In this document: piece by piece, positions 34,854 through 44,072 of the stretch
Position numbering within the stretch: the first letter of the stretch is position 1
Layout: the number at the start of each line of letters is the position of its first letter
NCBI RefSeq assembly: GCF_900019265.1
Contig: NZ_CYGX02000012.1
Coordinates: forward strand, 124,001-188,000
DNA from: Paraburkholderia ribeironis
Lineage (GTDB): Bacteria > Pseudomonadota > Gammaproteobacteria > Burkholderiales > Burkholderiaceae
DNA: 64,000 bases
Reading direction: 5' to 3'
The notes under the pieces: model-generated
Told to the model about the DNA's origin: nothing
The model's database searches: none
Seen by the model: the letters and a program-made list of their open reading frames with translations, nothing else
Position numbers and translations under genes: made by a program

Positions 34854-36230
34854 CTACTCAAGCGTACGGACCCGGTCGATAGCCTGTTCGATGCGTTCGA
34901 CCGCAACGACGTGTAAGCCTTCGATCGGCTGCTTCGGCGCATTGGCCTTCGGAATGACCGCGACCGAGAAGCCGAGCTTGGCCGCTTCCTTCAGACGCTC
35001 CTGACCGCGCGGCGACGGCCGGATTTCGCCGGCAAGGCCGACTTCGCCGAACACCACCAGCCCCTTGGGCAGCGGCTTGTTGCGCATCGACGAGTGGATC
35101 GCCAGCAGCACGGACAGATCGGCGGCGGGTTCGGTGATCTTCACGCCGCCCACCGCGTTCAGGAACACGTCCTGATCGAAACAGGCGATCCCCGCATGCC
35201 GATGCAGCACAGCCAGCAGCATCGCGAGGCGGTTCTGCTCGAGCCCGACCGCGAGCCGCCGCGGATTAGGCGCATTGGCCGAATCTACCAGCGCCTGCAC
35301 TTCGACCAGCAGTGGCCGCGTGCCCTCCTGCGTCACCAGCACGCACGAGCCAGGCACCGACTGCTCGTGCTGCGACAGGAACAGCGCCGACGGATTGGCC
35401 ACCCCGCGCAAGCCACGCTCGGTCATCGCGAACACGCCGAGTTCGTTGACCGCGCCGAAGCGGTTCTTGATTGCACGCACGAGACGAAACGACGAATGGG
35501 TGTCGCCCTCGAAGTACAGCACCGTATCAACGATGTGCTCGAGCACGCGCGGCCCTGCCAGCGCGCCTTCCTTGGTCACATGGCCGACCATGATCATGGT
35601 GGTGCCCGACTGCTTGGCGATGCGTGTCAATTGCGCCGCGCACTCGCGCACCTGCGCGACCGAGCCTGGCGCGGAAGTCAGCGCGTCGGAATAGACGGTC
35701 TGAATCGAGTCGATCACCGCGACGTCGGGCCGCTGGTCGGCGATCGTCGCCTGGATTTTTTCGAGCTGGATTTCCGCGAGCAACTGCAGCTCGCTCGCCT
35801 TCGAGTCGGGCTCCAGCAAGGACAGTCGTTGCGCGCGCAACGCAATCTGCGCGGCCGATTCTTCACCGCTGATATAGAGCGCGCGTTTGTCGGCGGCGAT
35901 TTCCGCGAGCGATTGCAGCAGCAACGTCGATTTGCCGATGCCCGGATCGCCGCCGATCAGCACCACGCCGCCGGGCACCAGACCGCCGCCGAGCACGAGA
36001 TCGAACTCGCTGACGCCGGTGGAAAAACGCGGCACGTCGGTCGCGTCGATATCGGCCAGACGCCGCACCGGCGCGCTCTTCGCGAGCGACTGGAAACGAT
36101 GCGTGGACGGCGTTTCCGCAACCGATTCGACCAGCGTGTTCCACGCCTGGCAGGACGGGCACTGACCGGCCCATTTCGGTGATTGCCCGCCGCATTCGCT
36201 GCAGATGTACAAGGTCTTGGGTTTAGCCAC
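34854..36230 (-). CDS. radA: DNA repair protein RadA
   Basis: A 458-residue RecA-like branch-migration factor. A four-Cys zinc finger uses C10, C13, C24 and C27. The RecA-type ATPase has Walker A GGDPGIGKST near residue 93, and the RadA-specific KNRFG motif lies near 255. The C-terminal Lon-protease-like domain includes FGEVGLAGEIRPSPRG. ATG 36230 is the clear start. The gene is apparently transcribed alone, followed by the small hypothetical gene. Confidence 0.96.
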   Translation of the reverse strand: MAKPKTLYICSECGGQSPKWAGQCPSCQAWNTLVESVAETPSTHRFQSLAKSAPVRRLADIDATDVPRFSTGVSEFDLVLGGGLVPGGVVLIGGDPGIGKSTLLLQSLAEIAADKRALYISGEESAAQIALRAQRLSLLEPDSKASELQLLAEIQLEKIQATIADQRPDVAVIDSIQTVYSDALTSAPGSVAQVRECAAQLTRIAKQSGTTMIMVGHVTKEGALAGPRVLEHIVDTVLYFEGDTHSSFRLVRAIKNRFGAVNELGVFAMTERGLRGVANPSALFLSQHEQSVPGSCVLVTQEGTRPLLVEVQALVDSANAPNPRRLAVGLEQNRLAMLLAVLHRHAGIACFDQDVFLNAVGGVKITEPAADLSVLLAIHSSMRNKPLPKGLVVFGEVGLAGEIRPSPRGQERLKEAAKLGFSVAVIPKANAPKQPIEGLHVVAVERIEQAIDRVRTLE

Positions 36231-36488
36231 GCGTGATTGCCTGGGTTACTGTTTTAGGGATTGTGGAGTGTGATGAGCGGGTTGGGCCACCCGGCAGTGT
36301 CGACCGCGCGGGGGACGGCGCGAACGAGTGGGAATGCGGCGGGAAAGCGGTGGAAATGCAGCAAGCAGCCAGCAGCCATTAGCGAGGGCAACGGGCACGG
36401 CAACAGCCCGCACCGAACCCGCACAGAGCCGCACCGCGATCCATCGCACCTGGAGGCCCAACGCGCTCGCAGCGGACCGCGACGCGCG

Positions 36489-37559
36489 TTACTCCGCACG
36501 CACTGGCACGCGCGCCGCGACCGCACACATCAGCTCGTAGCCGATCGTGCCGCACGCCTGGGCGACGTCGTCGATCGGCAGCGCGGTGCCCCACAACTCG
36601 ACGCGCGAGCCGACGTTGGCGCTCGGCACCGGTGTGAGGTCGACCGTGATCATGTCCATCGACACCCGTCCGACGATCCGCGTGCGCACTCCGTCGACGA
36701 TCACCGGCGTGCCTGCCGGCGCGACCCGCGGATACCCGTCCGCATAGCCGCATGCCACCACGCCGATGCGCATCGAGCCGCGCGCCTTGAACGCCGATCC
36801 GTAGCCGACGGTGTTGCCCTCGCTGAGCGTCTGCACGGCGATCAGTTCGGAGGTGAGCGTCATCGCCGGCTGCAGCCCGGTGCCATCGATTGCGGCCGTC
36901 ACGCCCGACGGCGACGCGCCGTACAGGATGATGCCCGGGCGCACCCAGTCGAAATGCGCTTCCGGATGCCACAGCGTAGCCGCCGAATTGGCAAGGCTGC
37001 GCGCGCCGGCGATGCCTTGCGCACCGCGCTCGAATGCTTCCATCTGATAGGCGATGCCGCGATCGCCGTCGGCATCGGAGAAATGGGTCATCAAAGTGAT
37101 CTGCCCGACGCCCTGGCAGGCGCGCGCCCTCTCCCACGCGGCGCGGAATTTTTCCACCGGGTAGCCGAGCCGGTTCATGCCGGTGTTCATCTTCAACTGG
37201 ATGTTGACGGGTTTGGACAGGCGCGCCATTTCGAGCATGCGCAACTGCTCGTCCGAATGCAGCGCGGTGGTCAGGCTGTAACGGTCGATGACGTCAATGT
37301 CGGTGGGCCGGAAGAACCCTTCCAGCAGAAGAATCGGCCCGGCCCAACCCAATTCACGCAACTTCACGGCTTCTTCGAGGTCCAGCAATCCAAAGCCGTC
37401 GGTCGCGCGCAATCCTGGAAATACACGCGCGAGGCCATGCCCGTAGGCGTTCGCCTTGACGACGGCCCAGATTTTCGATTTAGGGGCGTAGCGCCGCGCA
37501 ACGGCAAGGTTATTGGCAAGTGCGGAGGTATGAATCGTGGCTAGGAGGGGGCGCGGCAT
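36489..37559 (-). CDS. alr: Alanine racemase
   Basis: A 356-residue PLP enzyme that interconverts L- and D-alanine for peptidoglycan. The PLP Lys35 sits in [10 protein letters not shown], and the catalytic Tyr in [13 protein letters not shown] near 255. MNTGMNRLG and the C-terminal MDMITVDL motif are intact. ATG 37559 is the start. Its divergent partner is lplT. A 258-nt spacer separates it from radA and shows no gene. Confidence 0.95.
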   Translation of the reverse strand: MPRPLLATIHTSALANNLAVARRYAPKSKIWAVVKANAYGHGLARVFPGLRATDGFGLLDLEEAVKLRELGWAGPILLLEGFFRPTDIDVIDRYSLTTALHSDEQLRMLEMARLSKPVNIQLKMNTGMNRLGYPVEKFRAAWERARACQGVGQITLMTHFSDADGDRGIAYQMEAFERGAQGIAGARSLANSAATLWHPEAHFDWVRPGIILYGASPSGVTAAIDGTGLQPAMTLTSELIAVQTLSEGNTVGYGSAFKARGSMRIGVVACGYADGYPRVAPAGTPVIVDGVRTRIVGRVSMDMITVDLTPVPSANVGSRVELWGTALPIDDVAQACGTIGYELMCAVAARVPVRAE

Positions 37560-37777
37560 GGGATGTTTTCGTAAAGACGCTTGCGAATCAGCAGCTTACA
37601 GGGCGTTTTCAGTGCTCGGCAGCCCGCTGGGCGGTGCGATCAAGGATTGTGCTAGTCCGGATACAGCTATTTTCATGATATAAAGCCGTGCGCACAACCC
37701 ATTTCGAACGGCATAAGCCCGGACGCATAACAAACGGCCGGGGCGGACAGACCGCGGCGAGGACAGCATCGCATCAG

Positions 37778-39085
37778 ATGAAAAAAGGTTTTTACACGAT
37801 CATGGCCGCGCAGTTTTTTTCGTCGCTGGCCGACAATGCGCTTCTGATCGCTGCAATCGCACTGCTGAAAGATCTTCACGCTCCGAACTGGATGACACCG
37901 CTGCTCAAGCTGTTTTTTGTGCTGTCGTACGTCGTCCTTGCCGCCTTCGTGGGCGCTTTCGCCGACTCCCGTCCGAAAGGACGCGTGATGTTCGTCACCA
38001 ACACCATCAAGGTGGTTGGCTGCATCACGATGCTGGTCGGCGCGCATCCGCTCATTGCGTACGGCATCGTGGGCTTCGGCGCGGCGGCCTACTCGCCCGC
38101 CAAATACGGCATTCTCACCGAGCTGCTGCCGCCTGACCGGCTGGTCGCCGCGAACGGCTGGATCGAAGGCACCACGGTCGGCTCGATCATTCTCGGCACG
38201 GTACTCGGCGGCGCGTTGATCAGTCCGCACATCGCGGCGCCGATCCTCAGGGCACACGTCCCCACCGTCAATACGCCCGCGGAAGCTGCGATGCTGGTGA
38301 TCATGGGCATCTACATCATCGCCGCGCTGTTCAATCTGCGCATTCCCGACACCGGCGCGCGCTACCCGAAACAGGAGCGCGGCCCGATCAGGCTCGTCAC
38401 CGATTTCGCCGACTGTTTCCTCGTGCTGTGGCGCGACAAGCTCGGCCAGATATCGCTCGCGGTCACCACGCTGTTCTGGGGCGCCGGTGCGACGCTGCAA
38501 TTCATCGTGCTGAAGTGGGCCGAGGTGTCGCTGGGCATGTCGCTCTCCGAGGCAGCCATCCTGCAGGCCGTGGTAGCCGTCGGCGTGGCGGCCGGCGCGA
38601 TCTTTGCGGCTTCGCGCGTACCGCTGAAGAAGTCGCTGTCGGTGCTGCCGGTCGGCATCATGATGGGCATCTCCGTGATGCTGATGGCGTTCTACACGCG
38701 CGACCTGTTCCCCACACATTGGGGTCTGTATTTCGGCCGCATGCATGTGCCGGGCTACCTGATCTTCGCGTATGTTTTCCTGATGGTGGTCGGCGGCCTG
38801 TCGGGCTTTTTCGTCGTGCCGATGAATGCGCTACTCCAGCATCGCGGTCACGTGTTGCTGTCGGCAGGCCACTCGATCGCGGTGCAGAACTTCAACGAGA
38901 ACCTGTCGGTGCTCGTGATGCTGTGCCTGTACGCGGTGCTGGTGTGGCTCGACGTGCCGGTCAACGTGGTGATCGTGCTGTTCGGCACCTTCGTGTGCGT
39001 GATGATGTGGTTCGTGATGCGGCGCCATCAGGCGAACCAGCGCGCGTTCGACTCTGTCGCGCTGATCGGCGAAGCCAAGCACTGA
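37778..39085 (+). CDS. lplT: Lysophospholipid transporter LplT
   Basis: A 435-residue major-facilitator protein that flips lysophospholipids inward for re-acylation. About twelve hydrophobic segments are present, with N-terminal MKKGFYTIMAAQFFSSLADNALL and GAFADSRPKGRVM between helices 2 and 3, both typical of LplT. The ATG at 37778 gives that N-terminus; upstream in-frame sequence is polar and unlike the family. The acyltransferase partner (aas) is not in the window. Confidence 0.92.
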   Translation: MKKGFYTIMAAQFFSSLADNALLIAAIALLKDLHAPNWMTPLLKLFFVLSYVVLAAFVGAFADSRPKGRVMFVTNTIKVVGCITMLVGAHPLIAYGIVGFGAAAYSPAKYGILTELLPPDRLVAANGWIEGTTVGSIILGTVLGGALISPHIAAPILRAHVPTVNTPAEAAMLVIMGIYIIAALFNLRIPDTGARYPKQERGPIRLVTDFADCFLVLWRDKLGQISLAVTTLFWGAGATLQFIVLKWAEVSLGMSLSEAAILQAVVAVGVAAGAIFAASRVPLKKSLSVLPVGIMMGISVMLMAFYTRDLFPTHWGLYFGRMHVPGYLIFAYVFLMVVGGLSGFFVVPMNALLQHRGHVLLSAGHSIAVQNFNENLSVLVMLCLYAVLVWLDVPVNVVIVLFGTFVCVMMWFVMRRHQANQRAFDSVALIGEAKH

Positions 39086-39176
39086 CCAGCGGCGGCCCGT
39101 TTGTGGCCCGTTTATGGCCCGCTAATGACCCGCTTGCGAACCGCGTGCGCACGCCTTCCTCCTTGCTCGCTTGACC

Positions 39177-39983
39177 ATGACCCAACCGATTCCCAACGTG
39201 CTGACGATCGCCGGTTCAGATTCCGGCGGCGGCGCCGGCATTCAGGCTGATCTGAAGGCTTTCTCCGCGCTCGGCGCGTATGGCGCGAGCGTGATCACCG
39301 CGCTCACCGCGCAGAACACGCGTGGCGTCACCGCGATTCACGCGCCGGACGCAGGCTTCATCACCGCGCAACTCGATGCGGTGTTCGACGATATCCGCAT
39401 CGACGCCGTGAAGATCGGCATGCTGGCGAATGCGCCGATCGCCCGCGCGGTCGCCGACGCGCTGCGCCGGCACAAGCCGAAGCACATCGTGCTCGACACG
39501 GTGATGATCTCGAAGAGTAACCATGCGTTGCTGCTGCCGGATGCGGTCGCGGCGATGCGTGACGAACTGCTGCCGCTCGCCGAGCTGCTGACGCCCAATC
39601 TGCCGGAAGCGGCTGCGCTGCTCGGCGAGCAGCCCGCCACCGACGAAGCCGGCATGGTCGAACAGGGCGAAGCGCTGCGCGCGCTGGGTGCACGCGCGGT
39701 GCTGATGAAGGGTGGCCATCTGAGCGCGGCGGATAGCCCTGACTGGCTGGTGCAGGACAGCGGCACGCTGCGTCTGGGCGGTCCGCGCGTGCCGGTGAAG
39801 AACACGCATGGGACGGGCTGCACGCTGTCGTCGGCGATTGCGGCGCTGATTCCGCAACGCGGCGATCTGGCGAGCGCCGTGTCCGACGCGAAGCTTTATC
39901 TGACCGGCGCGCTGCAGGCGAGCGATCGGCTGGACGTCGGCAGCGGCGTGGGGCCGGTGCATCATTTCTATCGGTGGTGGTGA
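39177..39983 (+). CDS. thiD: Hydroxymethylpyrimidine/phosphomethylpyrimidine kinase
   Basis: A 268-residue ribokinase-fold enzyme that phosphorylates HMP and HMP-P in thiamine synthesis. VLTIAGSDSGGGAGIQADLK at the N-terminus and the anion-hole motif NTHGTGCTLSSAI near residue 210 are diagnostic. The start is ATG 39177, six bases inside an in-frame TTG. It follows lplT by 91 nt, with no other thiamine genes nearby. Confidence 0.94.
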   Translation: MTQPIPNVLTIAGSDSGGGAGIQADLKAFSALGAYGASVITALTAQNTRGVTAIHAPDAGFITAQLDAVFDDIRIDAVKIGMLANAPIARAVADALRRHKPKHIVLDTVMISKSNHALLLPDAVAAMRDELLPLAELLTPNLPEAAALLGEQPATDEAGMVEQGEALRALGARAVLMKGGHLSAADSPDWLVQDSGTLRLGGPRVPVKNTHGTGCTLSSAIAALIPQRGDLASAVSDAKLYLTGALQASDRLDVGSGVGPVHHFYRWW

Positions 39984-40083
39984 CAGCGTGAACCGTGGCG
40001 GGCATCGCCGCTGAGCGGTTGCGTCGCGCGCTCGTGCCTCGCTGGTGCGTGTGCCCGCACAACTGCCTGTGCCCGCCGCTGCG

Positions 40084-41109
40084 CTACTGTCGTGCGTAGC
40101 TGCGCGCCTGCGCGCGCCACTCGTCCGGCACGATGAAGCCGCGCGAGCGTTCGATCGAATCGCCCGCGCCGTCTTCGCCAAAAGCGGCGACCAGCGTCGG
40201 GCCATGATGAGAGGTCTGCGCGGCGAGCGTTTGCGCATCGACGTAAGGCGCTCCCGCAGCCTCGGCCTCGCTCTCGCCCTCGTGCAAAAGCTTCTCACTG
40301 TCCCGCACAGCGCGCGCCGGCGCGAGCCATTCCAGCCGCGGCAGCGGCCGCCACTTGTGCGCATGCGACGCCGCAAACGCCGGCCACTCGCTGCGTGTGA
40401 CCCACCAGCCGCGGCCATGCGCCGGATCGAGTTCGACGGGGTCCGGCGAGGTCTCGCCATACCGGTAAAACAGCCAGCCTTTGATGAACATTTGCGGCGT
40501 CCACGGCCCCACATGGCCGACCGACGCGAACTCTTCGCGCGCGCTCAACGGCAACTGGTGGTTCAGCAGATGCGCGAGCTTGAGATCGAAGCGGTCTTTC
40601 AGATTCGGGCCGACGTAGTCGGCCAGTTGCCCCCGCCCTTCGCCGGCGTGCAGATAGCACTTCACCGCCAACTCCCAATGCAGCCGTTCGCCCCGCTGCG
40701 TCTGCACGAGAAAATCGCATTCGCCGAGCGTGACGCCCGCACGCCGCACCGGCACACCCGCCGCGACCAGCCGCGCCGCCGGTCCATGTTGCAGGAACCA
40801 ACCGAGTAGCCGCTCGGCGTATCGACCGAGGCGCGTGACGCGCGTCGCCGCGAGGTCGCGGTGAAGCGGAGCCGGCGCAGTGTCGAGCAGGCGCAGCCAG
40901 GCGACGGTAGCCTCAAGTTCCGCTGGCGTGTCGAAAGGGTTCGCGAGCGCGCCCACCGGAGGTTGCGGGCGCAACAGGTCGGCGCTCAACAGCAGCCATG
41001 CGAGATCGCGCACGGCCGCATCGCGCAATGTGTCGAGCAGCGTGTCGAGGAGCGCGGCACGGGTGCCGGGCGCGGCGACGACGCGCGCCGCCGGTCCATC
41101 GGCGGCCAT
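40084..41109 (-). CDS. DUF1853-like protein, candidate restriction-endonuclease-like fold
   Basis: A 341-residue soluble protein, recognised by resemblance to DUF1853. The region around residues 128-152 (TLGECDFLVQTQ, then LHWELAVKCYL) looks like the beta-hairpin core of PD-(D/E)XK nucleases, with E130, D132, E146 and K150. The E/K spacing is atypical, so activity is uncertain. A helix-rich region containing LKDRFDLKLAHLLNHQL follows. The start ATG 41109 overlaps the UDG stop by one base (TAATG), so it is co-translated with a DNA glycosylase. Function is not established. Confidence 0.75.
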   Translation of the reverse strand: MAADGPAARVVAAPGTRAALLDTLLDTLRDAAVRDLAWLLLSADLLRPQPPVGALANPFDTPAELEATVAWLRLLDTAPAPLHRDLAATRVTRLGRYAERLLGWFLQHGPAARLVAAGVPVRRAGVTLGECDFLVQTQRGERLHWELAVKCYLHAGEGRGQLADYVGPNLKDRFDLKLAHLLNHQLPLSAREEFASVGHVGPWTPQMFIKGWLFYRYGETSPDPVELDPAHGRGWWVTRSEWPAFAASHAHKWRPLPRLEWLAPARAVRDSEKLLHEGESEAEAAGAPYVDAQTLAAQTSHHGPTLVAAFGEDGAGDSIERSRGFIVPDEWRAQARSYARQ

Positions 41110-42311
41110 TACTGCGCCGCGTTCGACTCGCCGCCGCCCGCCGCGCGCCACGTGTCGCGTGCGAGGCACAGGTCGGCCCAGGCCTTCGCCTTGTCGGGCA
41201 AGCTGCGCAGCAGATACGCCGGGTGATAGGTGACGATCACCGGGACGCCCTCGTATTCGTGTACGCGGCCGCGCAGTGACGAAATGCTCGCGTCGGTCTT
41301 CAGCAGACTTTGCGCGGCGAAGCGGCCGAGCGCGACGATCAGTTTCGGCTTGACCAGCGATACCTGGCGTTGCAGATACGGCTCACAACGCGCGACCTCA
41401 TCGGGTTCGGGGTTGCGGTTGCCAGGCGGACGGCACTTGATCACGTTCGCGATATAGACGTTGCTGTCGCGCGCGAGCATCAGCGAACGCAGCATGTTGT
41501 CGAGCAGCTTGCCGGCCTGGCCGACGAATGGCTCACCGAGACGATCTTCGTTCTCGCCGGGCGCTTCGCCGATCAGCATCCAGTCGGCGCCGCGATCGCC
41601 GACGCCGAACACGGTGTTGGTGCGCTTCTCGCACAGGCGGCACAGCTGGCAGCCGGCGACCCGCTCGCTCAAGGCATCCCAGTCGAGCGTATTGATGGCC
41701 GGCAGCGCGGCGGATTCACGGCGGGCGTCGGCGGGTGCATGCGCGGGCAGGTCGTCGAACCACGCGAAATCGTCATCGGGCGGTGTGTCGACTAGTGATG
41801 GCTCAGGTGCTCGCGACTGCTGTGAGGCTGGACGCTGGGGCTGGGGCTGCGGCTGGGGCTGCGACTGTGGCCGCGACTCCGGCTGCTGCTGCCGCGTGTC
41901 GAATCGCTCGCGTGCGCCCGCCGACGGCGCCGCTCCTTGCTCCCGAATCGGCGCACCGCGTTCACTCTGCGTCGGCGCGGGATCGGCCTGCCGTTGCTCA
42001 CCTGCTTGCAGTGCGCCTGCGCGCATCTCGCGCCGCGGCGCGCCCTGCGCAAGCCCTCCCGACTCGGCCCCTGCCGGCGCGGTCCCTGCCGACGCTGTCC
42101 CTGCCGACGCGGCCCCGGCCGGCATAGCCCCGGCCGCCGTAGCCCCGGCCGCCGCCCCGCCCGCCTCGTCACGACGCGCGTGCTGGCCGGCCAGCGCGGC
42201 AGCGCCCTGCCCGACGTCAGCTTCATCGACAGGCTGAGGCGCCGCCATCCCGCGACGCACCCACAGCGGCGAGAGTCCGAACTCCGCCAATACCGATTCA
42301 TGCAGCGCCAT
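41109..42311 (-). CDS. Uracil-DNA glycosylase, family 4 (Fe-S type)
   Basis: A 400-residue protein. The last 190 or so residues are a family 4 UDG: CQLCRLCEKR (Fe-S cysteines), GEAPGENEDRLGEPFVGQAG (active-site loop), CRPPGNRNPEPDEVARC (remaining cysteines) and TYHPAYLLR near the C-terminus. Residues 20-200 are a low-complexity Ala/Gly/Gln/Pro linker with QPQPQPQ runs. ATG 42311 has GGAGGG 5 nt upstream. It overlaps rimI by 14 nt and the DUF1853-like gene by 1 nt. Phage polymerase-fusion variants of this family also exist, but no polymerase is adjacent. Confidence 0.92.
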   Translation of the reverse strand: MALHESVLAEFGLSPLWVRRGMAAPQPVDEADVGQGAAALAGQHARRDEAGGAAAGATAAGAMPAGAASAGTASAGTAPAGAESGGLAQGAPRREMRAGALQAGEQRQADPAPTQSERGAPIREQGAAPSAGARERFDTRQQQPESRPQSQPQPQPQPQRPASQQSRAPEPSLVDTPPDDDFAWFDDLPAHAPADARRESAALPAINTLDWDALSERVAGCQLCRLCEKRTNTVFGVGDRGADWMLIGEAPGENEDRLGEPFVGQAGKLLDNMLRSLMLARDSNVYIANVIKCRPPGNRNPEPDEVARCEPYLQRQVSLVKPKLIVALGRFAAQSLLKTDASISSLRGRVHEYEGVPVIVTYHPAYLLRSLPDKAKAWADLCLARDTWRAAGGGESNAAQ

Positions 42312-42792
42312 CTGTGCCCTCCGTGGCAAACGAAAGACGCATCACGACGGCGTCCTCCCGGCTGCGATGCCGCGCCGGATAATAATTCTTGCGCCGGCCG
42401 ATCGACGCAAAACCAAAGCGTTCGTACAGCCGGATCGCGCGATGATTGGACGGCCGCACTTCGAGCAGCAGGCCGTCGAGTTTTTCGGCGCGCGTAATGC
42501 GCACCGCCTCGCGCAACAGCGCGAGCCCGGCGCCTGCACCTTGCGCGCTCGGCGCCACGCACAGGTTGAGCAGATGCATTTCATCGACGACCGGCATCAG
42601 CACGCAATAACCTATCAGCGCGCCGGTGACGTGCCGCAGACAGACGCCGAAATAGCCGTTGCGCAGCGAGTCGCCGAAATTGCCCCGGCTCCACGGAAAC
42701 TCATAAGCGAGCTTTTCGATCGCGGCGACCTCGTCCAGATCGCCTTCCGTCATCGGCGACATGTAGCGGTCCGCCAGCAGCACGCCGCTCAT
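42298..42792 (-). CDS. rimI: Ribosomal protein S18-alanine N-acetyltransferase RimI
   Basis: A 164-residue GNAT enzyme that acetylates the N-terminal Ala of S18. The acetyl-CoA loop is present as NLCVAPSAQGAGAGLALLRE. LEVRPSNHRAIRLYERFGF with the terminal GRRKNYYP is the RimI signature. ATG 42792 overlaps the tsaB stop by 4 nt (ATGA), an arrangement widely conserved for tsaB-rimI. Its own end overlaps the downstream UDG gene by 14 nt. Confidence 0.93.
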   Translation of the reverse strand: MSGVLLADRYMSPMTEGDLDEVAAIEKLAYEFPWSRGNFGDSLRNGYFGVCLRHVTGALIGYCVLMPVVDEMHLLNLCVAPSAQGAGAGLALLREAVRITRAEKLDGLLLEVRPSNHRAIRLYERFGFASIGRRKNYYPARHRSREDAVVMRLSFATEGTDGAA

Positions 42793-43643
42793 TGCTGCGC
42801 CTCACCATGAGTTGCGGGATTGGGTGTGCCAGCCGGCGTCGCATCGGCCGCGACCTGCGCGAGCCCTGCGTCGCGCCTCGCCTGCCCGGCCTTTGCGGCC
42901 TTTTCAGCTTTTTCGGCGACCCGCTCCGCCGTGGTCTGGGCCACCTTGTCGCGCACATATTCCGGCGCGGCCTGATCGGCAGGCACCGTGCGGCCGGCGC
43001 GCCATGCGCGTAGCGCCGCGTGCGCAAGCGGCAGCGCATGCGGTAGCGCTTCACCGTCGACCTTGCGCGCAGCGGCAACCGCGGGCAGCCGCGCACCGAA
43101 GGCCGCGGCGGCGTTGCCGGCGAGCGTGAAGGGCACGTCGGGCAGCACGAGCCGCTCCGGTGCGTCGAGCGATGCCGTCTGAACGGTGCGCCATTCGCCT
43201 TGCGTGGCGTCCCACGCGTAGTCGGCCCAATAGATTTCGTCCATGCGCGCGTCGAGCGCGGCGAGCACGCGCGTCGCCGACGAATCGCGCAGCCGGGCGC
43301 TTTCCGCACAGGCCAGCAATGTGCTGATCGGTACGACCGGCAGGTTCAGGCCGAACGCGAGCCCTTGGGCCACGCCGGTGGCCGTGCGCAGACCAGTGAA
43401 CGAGCCAGGGCCGGCGCCGAACGCGATGGCGTCACAGTCCGCCAGTCGCAGGCCGGCTTCGTCGAACAGTTCGCGAATCGCGGGGAGCAGGCGCGTGCTG
43501 GAGACCGCCCCGGTCTGCTCGTGGCGTACCCAGCATCGGGGTGCGGCGCCGGGTTGGCCGGCAGCGTCGGCGGTGGCGCACAACAGCGCTACCGAACAGA
43601 ATTCGGTCGAGGTATCGAGAGCAAGGAGCACAGTTTGAGTCAT
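42789..43643 (-). CDS. tsaB: tRNA threonylcarbamoyladenosine biosynthesis protein TsaB
   Basis: A 284-residue ASKHA-fold scaffold for t6A37 modification of tRNAs, which works with TsaD and TsaE. VLLALDTSTEFCSVAL at the N-terminus and IAFGAGPGSFTGLRTATGVAQG near 90 are typical. The C-terminal 60 or so residues are a charged Ala/Lys/Glu extension absent from short homologues. ATG 43643 is the best start, with no Shine-Dalgarno before it and a TACAAT only 8 nt upstream (see separate entry). It is first gene of the tsaB-rimI-udg-DUF1853 run. Confidence 0.92.
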   Translation of the reverse strand: MTQTVLLALDTSTEFCSVALLCATADAAGQPGAAPRCWVRHEQTGAVSSTRLLPAIRELFDEAGLRLADCDAIAFGAGPGSFTGLRTATGVAQGLAFGLNLPVVPISTLLACAESARLRDSSATRVLAALDARMDEIYWADYAWDATQGEWRTVQTASLDAPERLVLPDVPFTLAGNAAAAFGARLPAVAAARKVDGEALPHALPLAHAALRAWRAGRTVPADQAAPEYVRDKVAQTTAERVAEKAEKAAKAGQARRDAGLAQVAADATPAGTPNPATHGEAQQ

Positions 43644-43650
43644 GGACCGT

Positions 43651-43656
43651 ATTGTA
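43651..43656 (-). promoter_or_regulatory. Candidate -10 box immediately upstream of tsaB
   Basis: On the minus strand TACAAT ends 8 nt before the tsaB ATG, so transcription would begin at or next to the start codon. No convincing -35 is seen 16-18 nt away. Confidence 0.3.
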
Positions 43657-43802
43657 ATCGGCACCGCGCGCGCAAATGCGGTTTGGTTCGGCGCGCTGCC
43701 CGCAGCCGATGTTTGGAATAAGCCCTCGGCCCCGCGGCGGCAGGCAATTGTTATGATCGTCGGCCGACCTCAATCCGATCCCGCCCGACGGGCACGACGA
43801 CC

Positions 43803-44072
43803 ATGACCGACATCGACACCCAATTCGCCCAAGCCCAGCAAGACGTCAAGCAGCTGCCGGAGCGTCCGGGCAATCTCACGCTGCTGCGCCTCTATGCGCT
43901 CTTCAAGCAGGCGAGCGAGGGTGACGTGCACGGCGACAAGCCGGGCTTCACCGACATCGTCGGCAAATACAAGTATGACGCGTGGGCCGCGCTCAAGGGC
44001 ACCGCGCAGGATGTGGCCAAGCAGCAGTACGTCGAGCTGGTCGAATCGCTCAAAAGCGGCGAGGCGGGCTGA
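43803..44072 (+). CDS. Acyl-CoA-binding protein
   Basis: An 89-residue four-helix ACBP that binds medium and long-chain acyl-CoA esters in the cytosol. LYALFKQASEGDVHGDKPGF, the YKYDAWAALKGT motif and AKQQYVELVESL cover the ligand-binding tyrosines and lysine of the family. ATG 43803 is the natural start, and the length is full. It is divergent from tsaB; a TATGAT at 43752-43757 may be its -10. Bacterial ACBPs are patchily distributed, but beta-proteobacteria commonly carry one. Confidence 0.93.
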   Translation: MTDIDTQFAQAQQDVKQLPERPGNLTLLRLYALFKQASEGDVHGDKPGFTDIVGKYKYDAWAALKGTAQDVAKQQYVELVESLKSGEAG

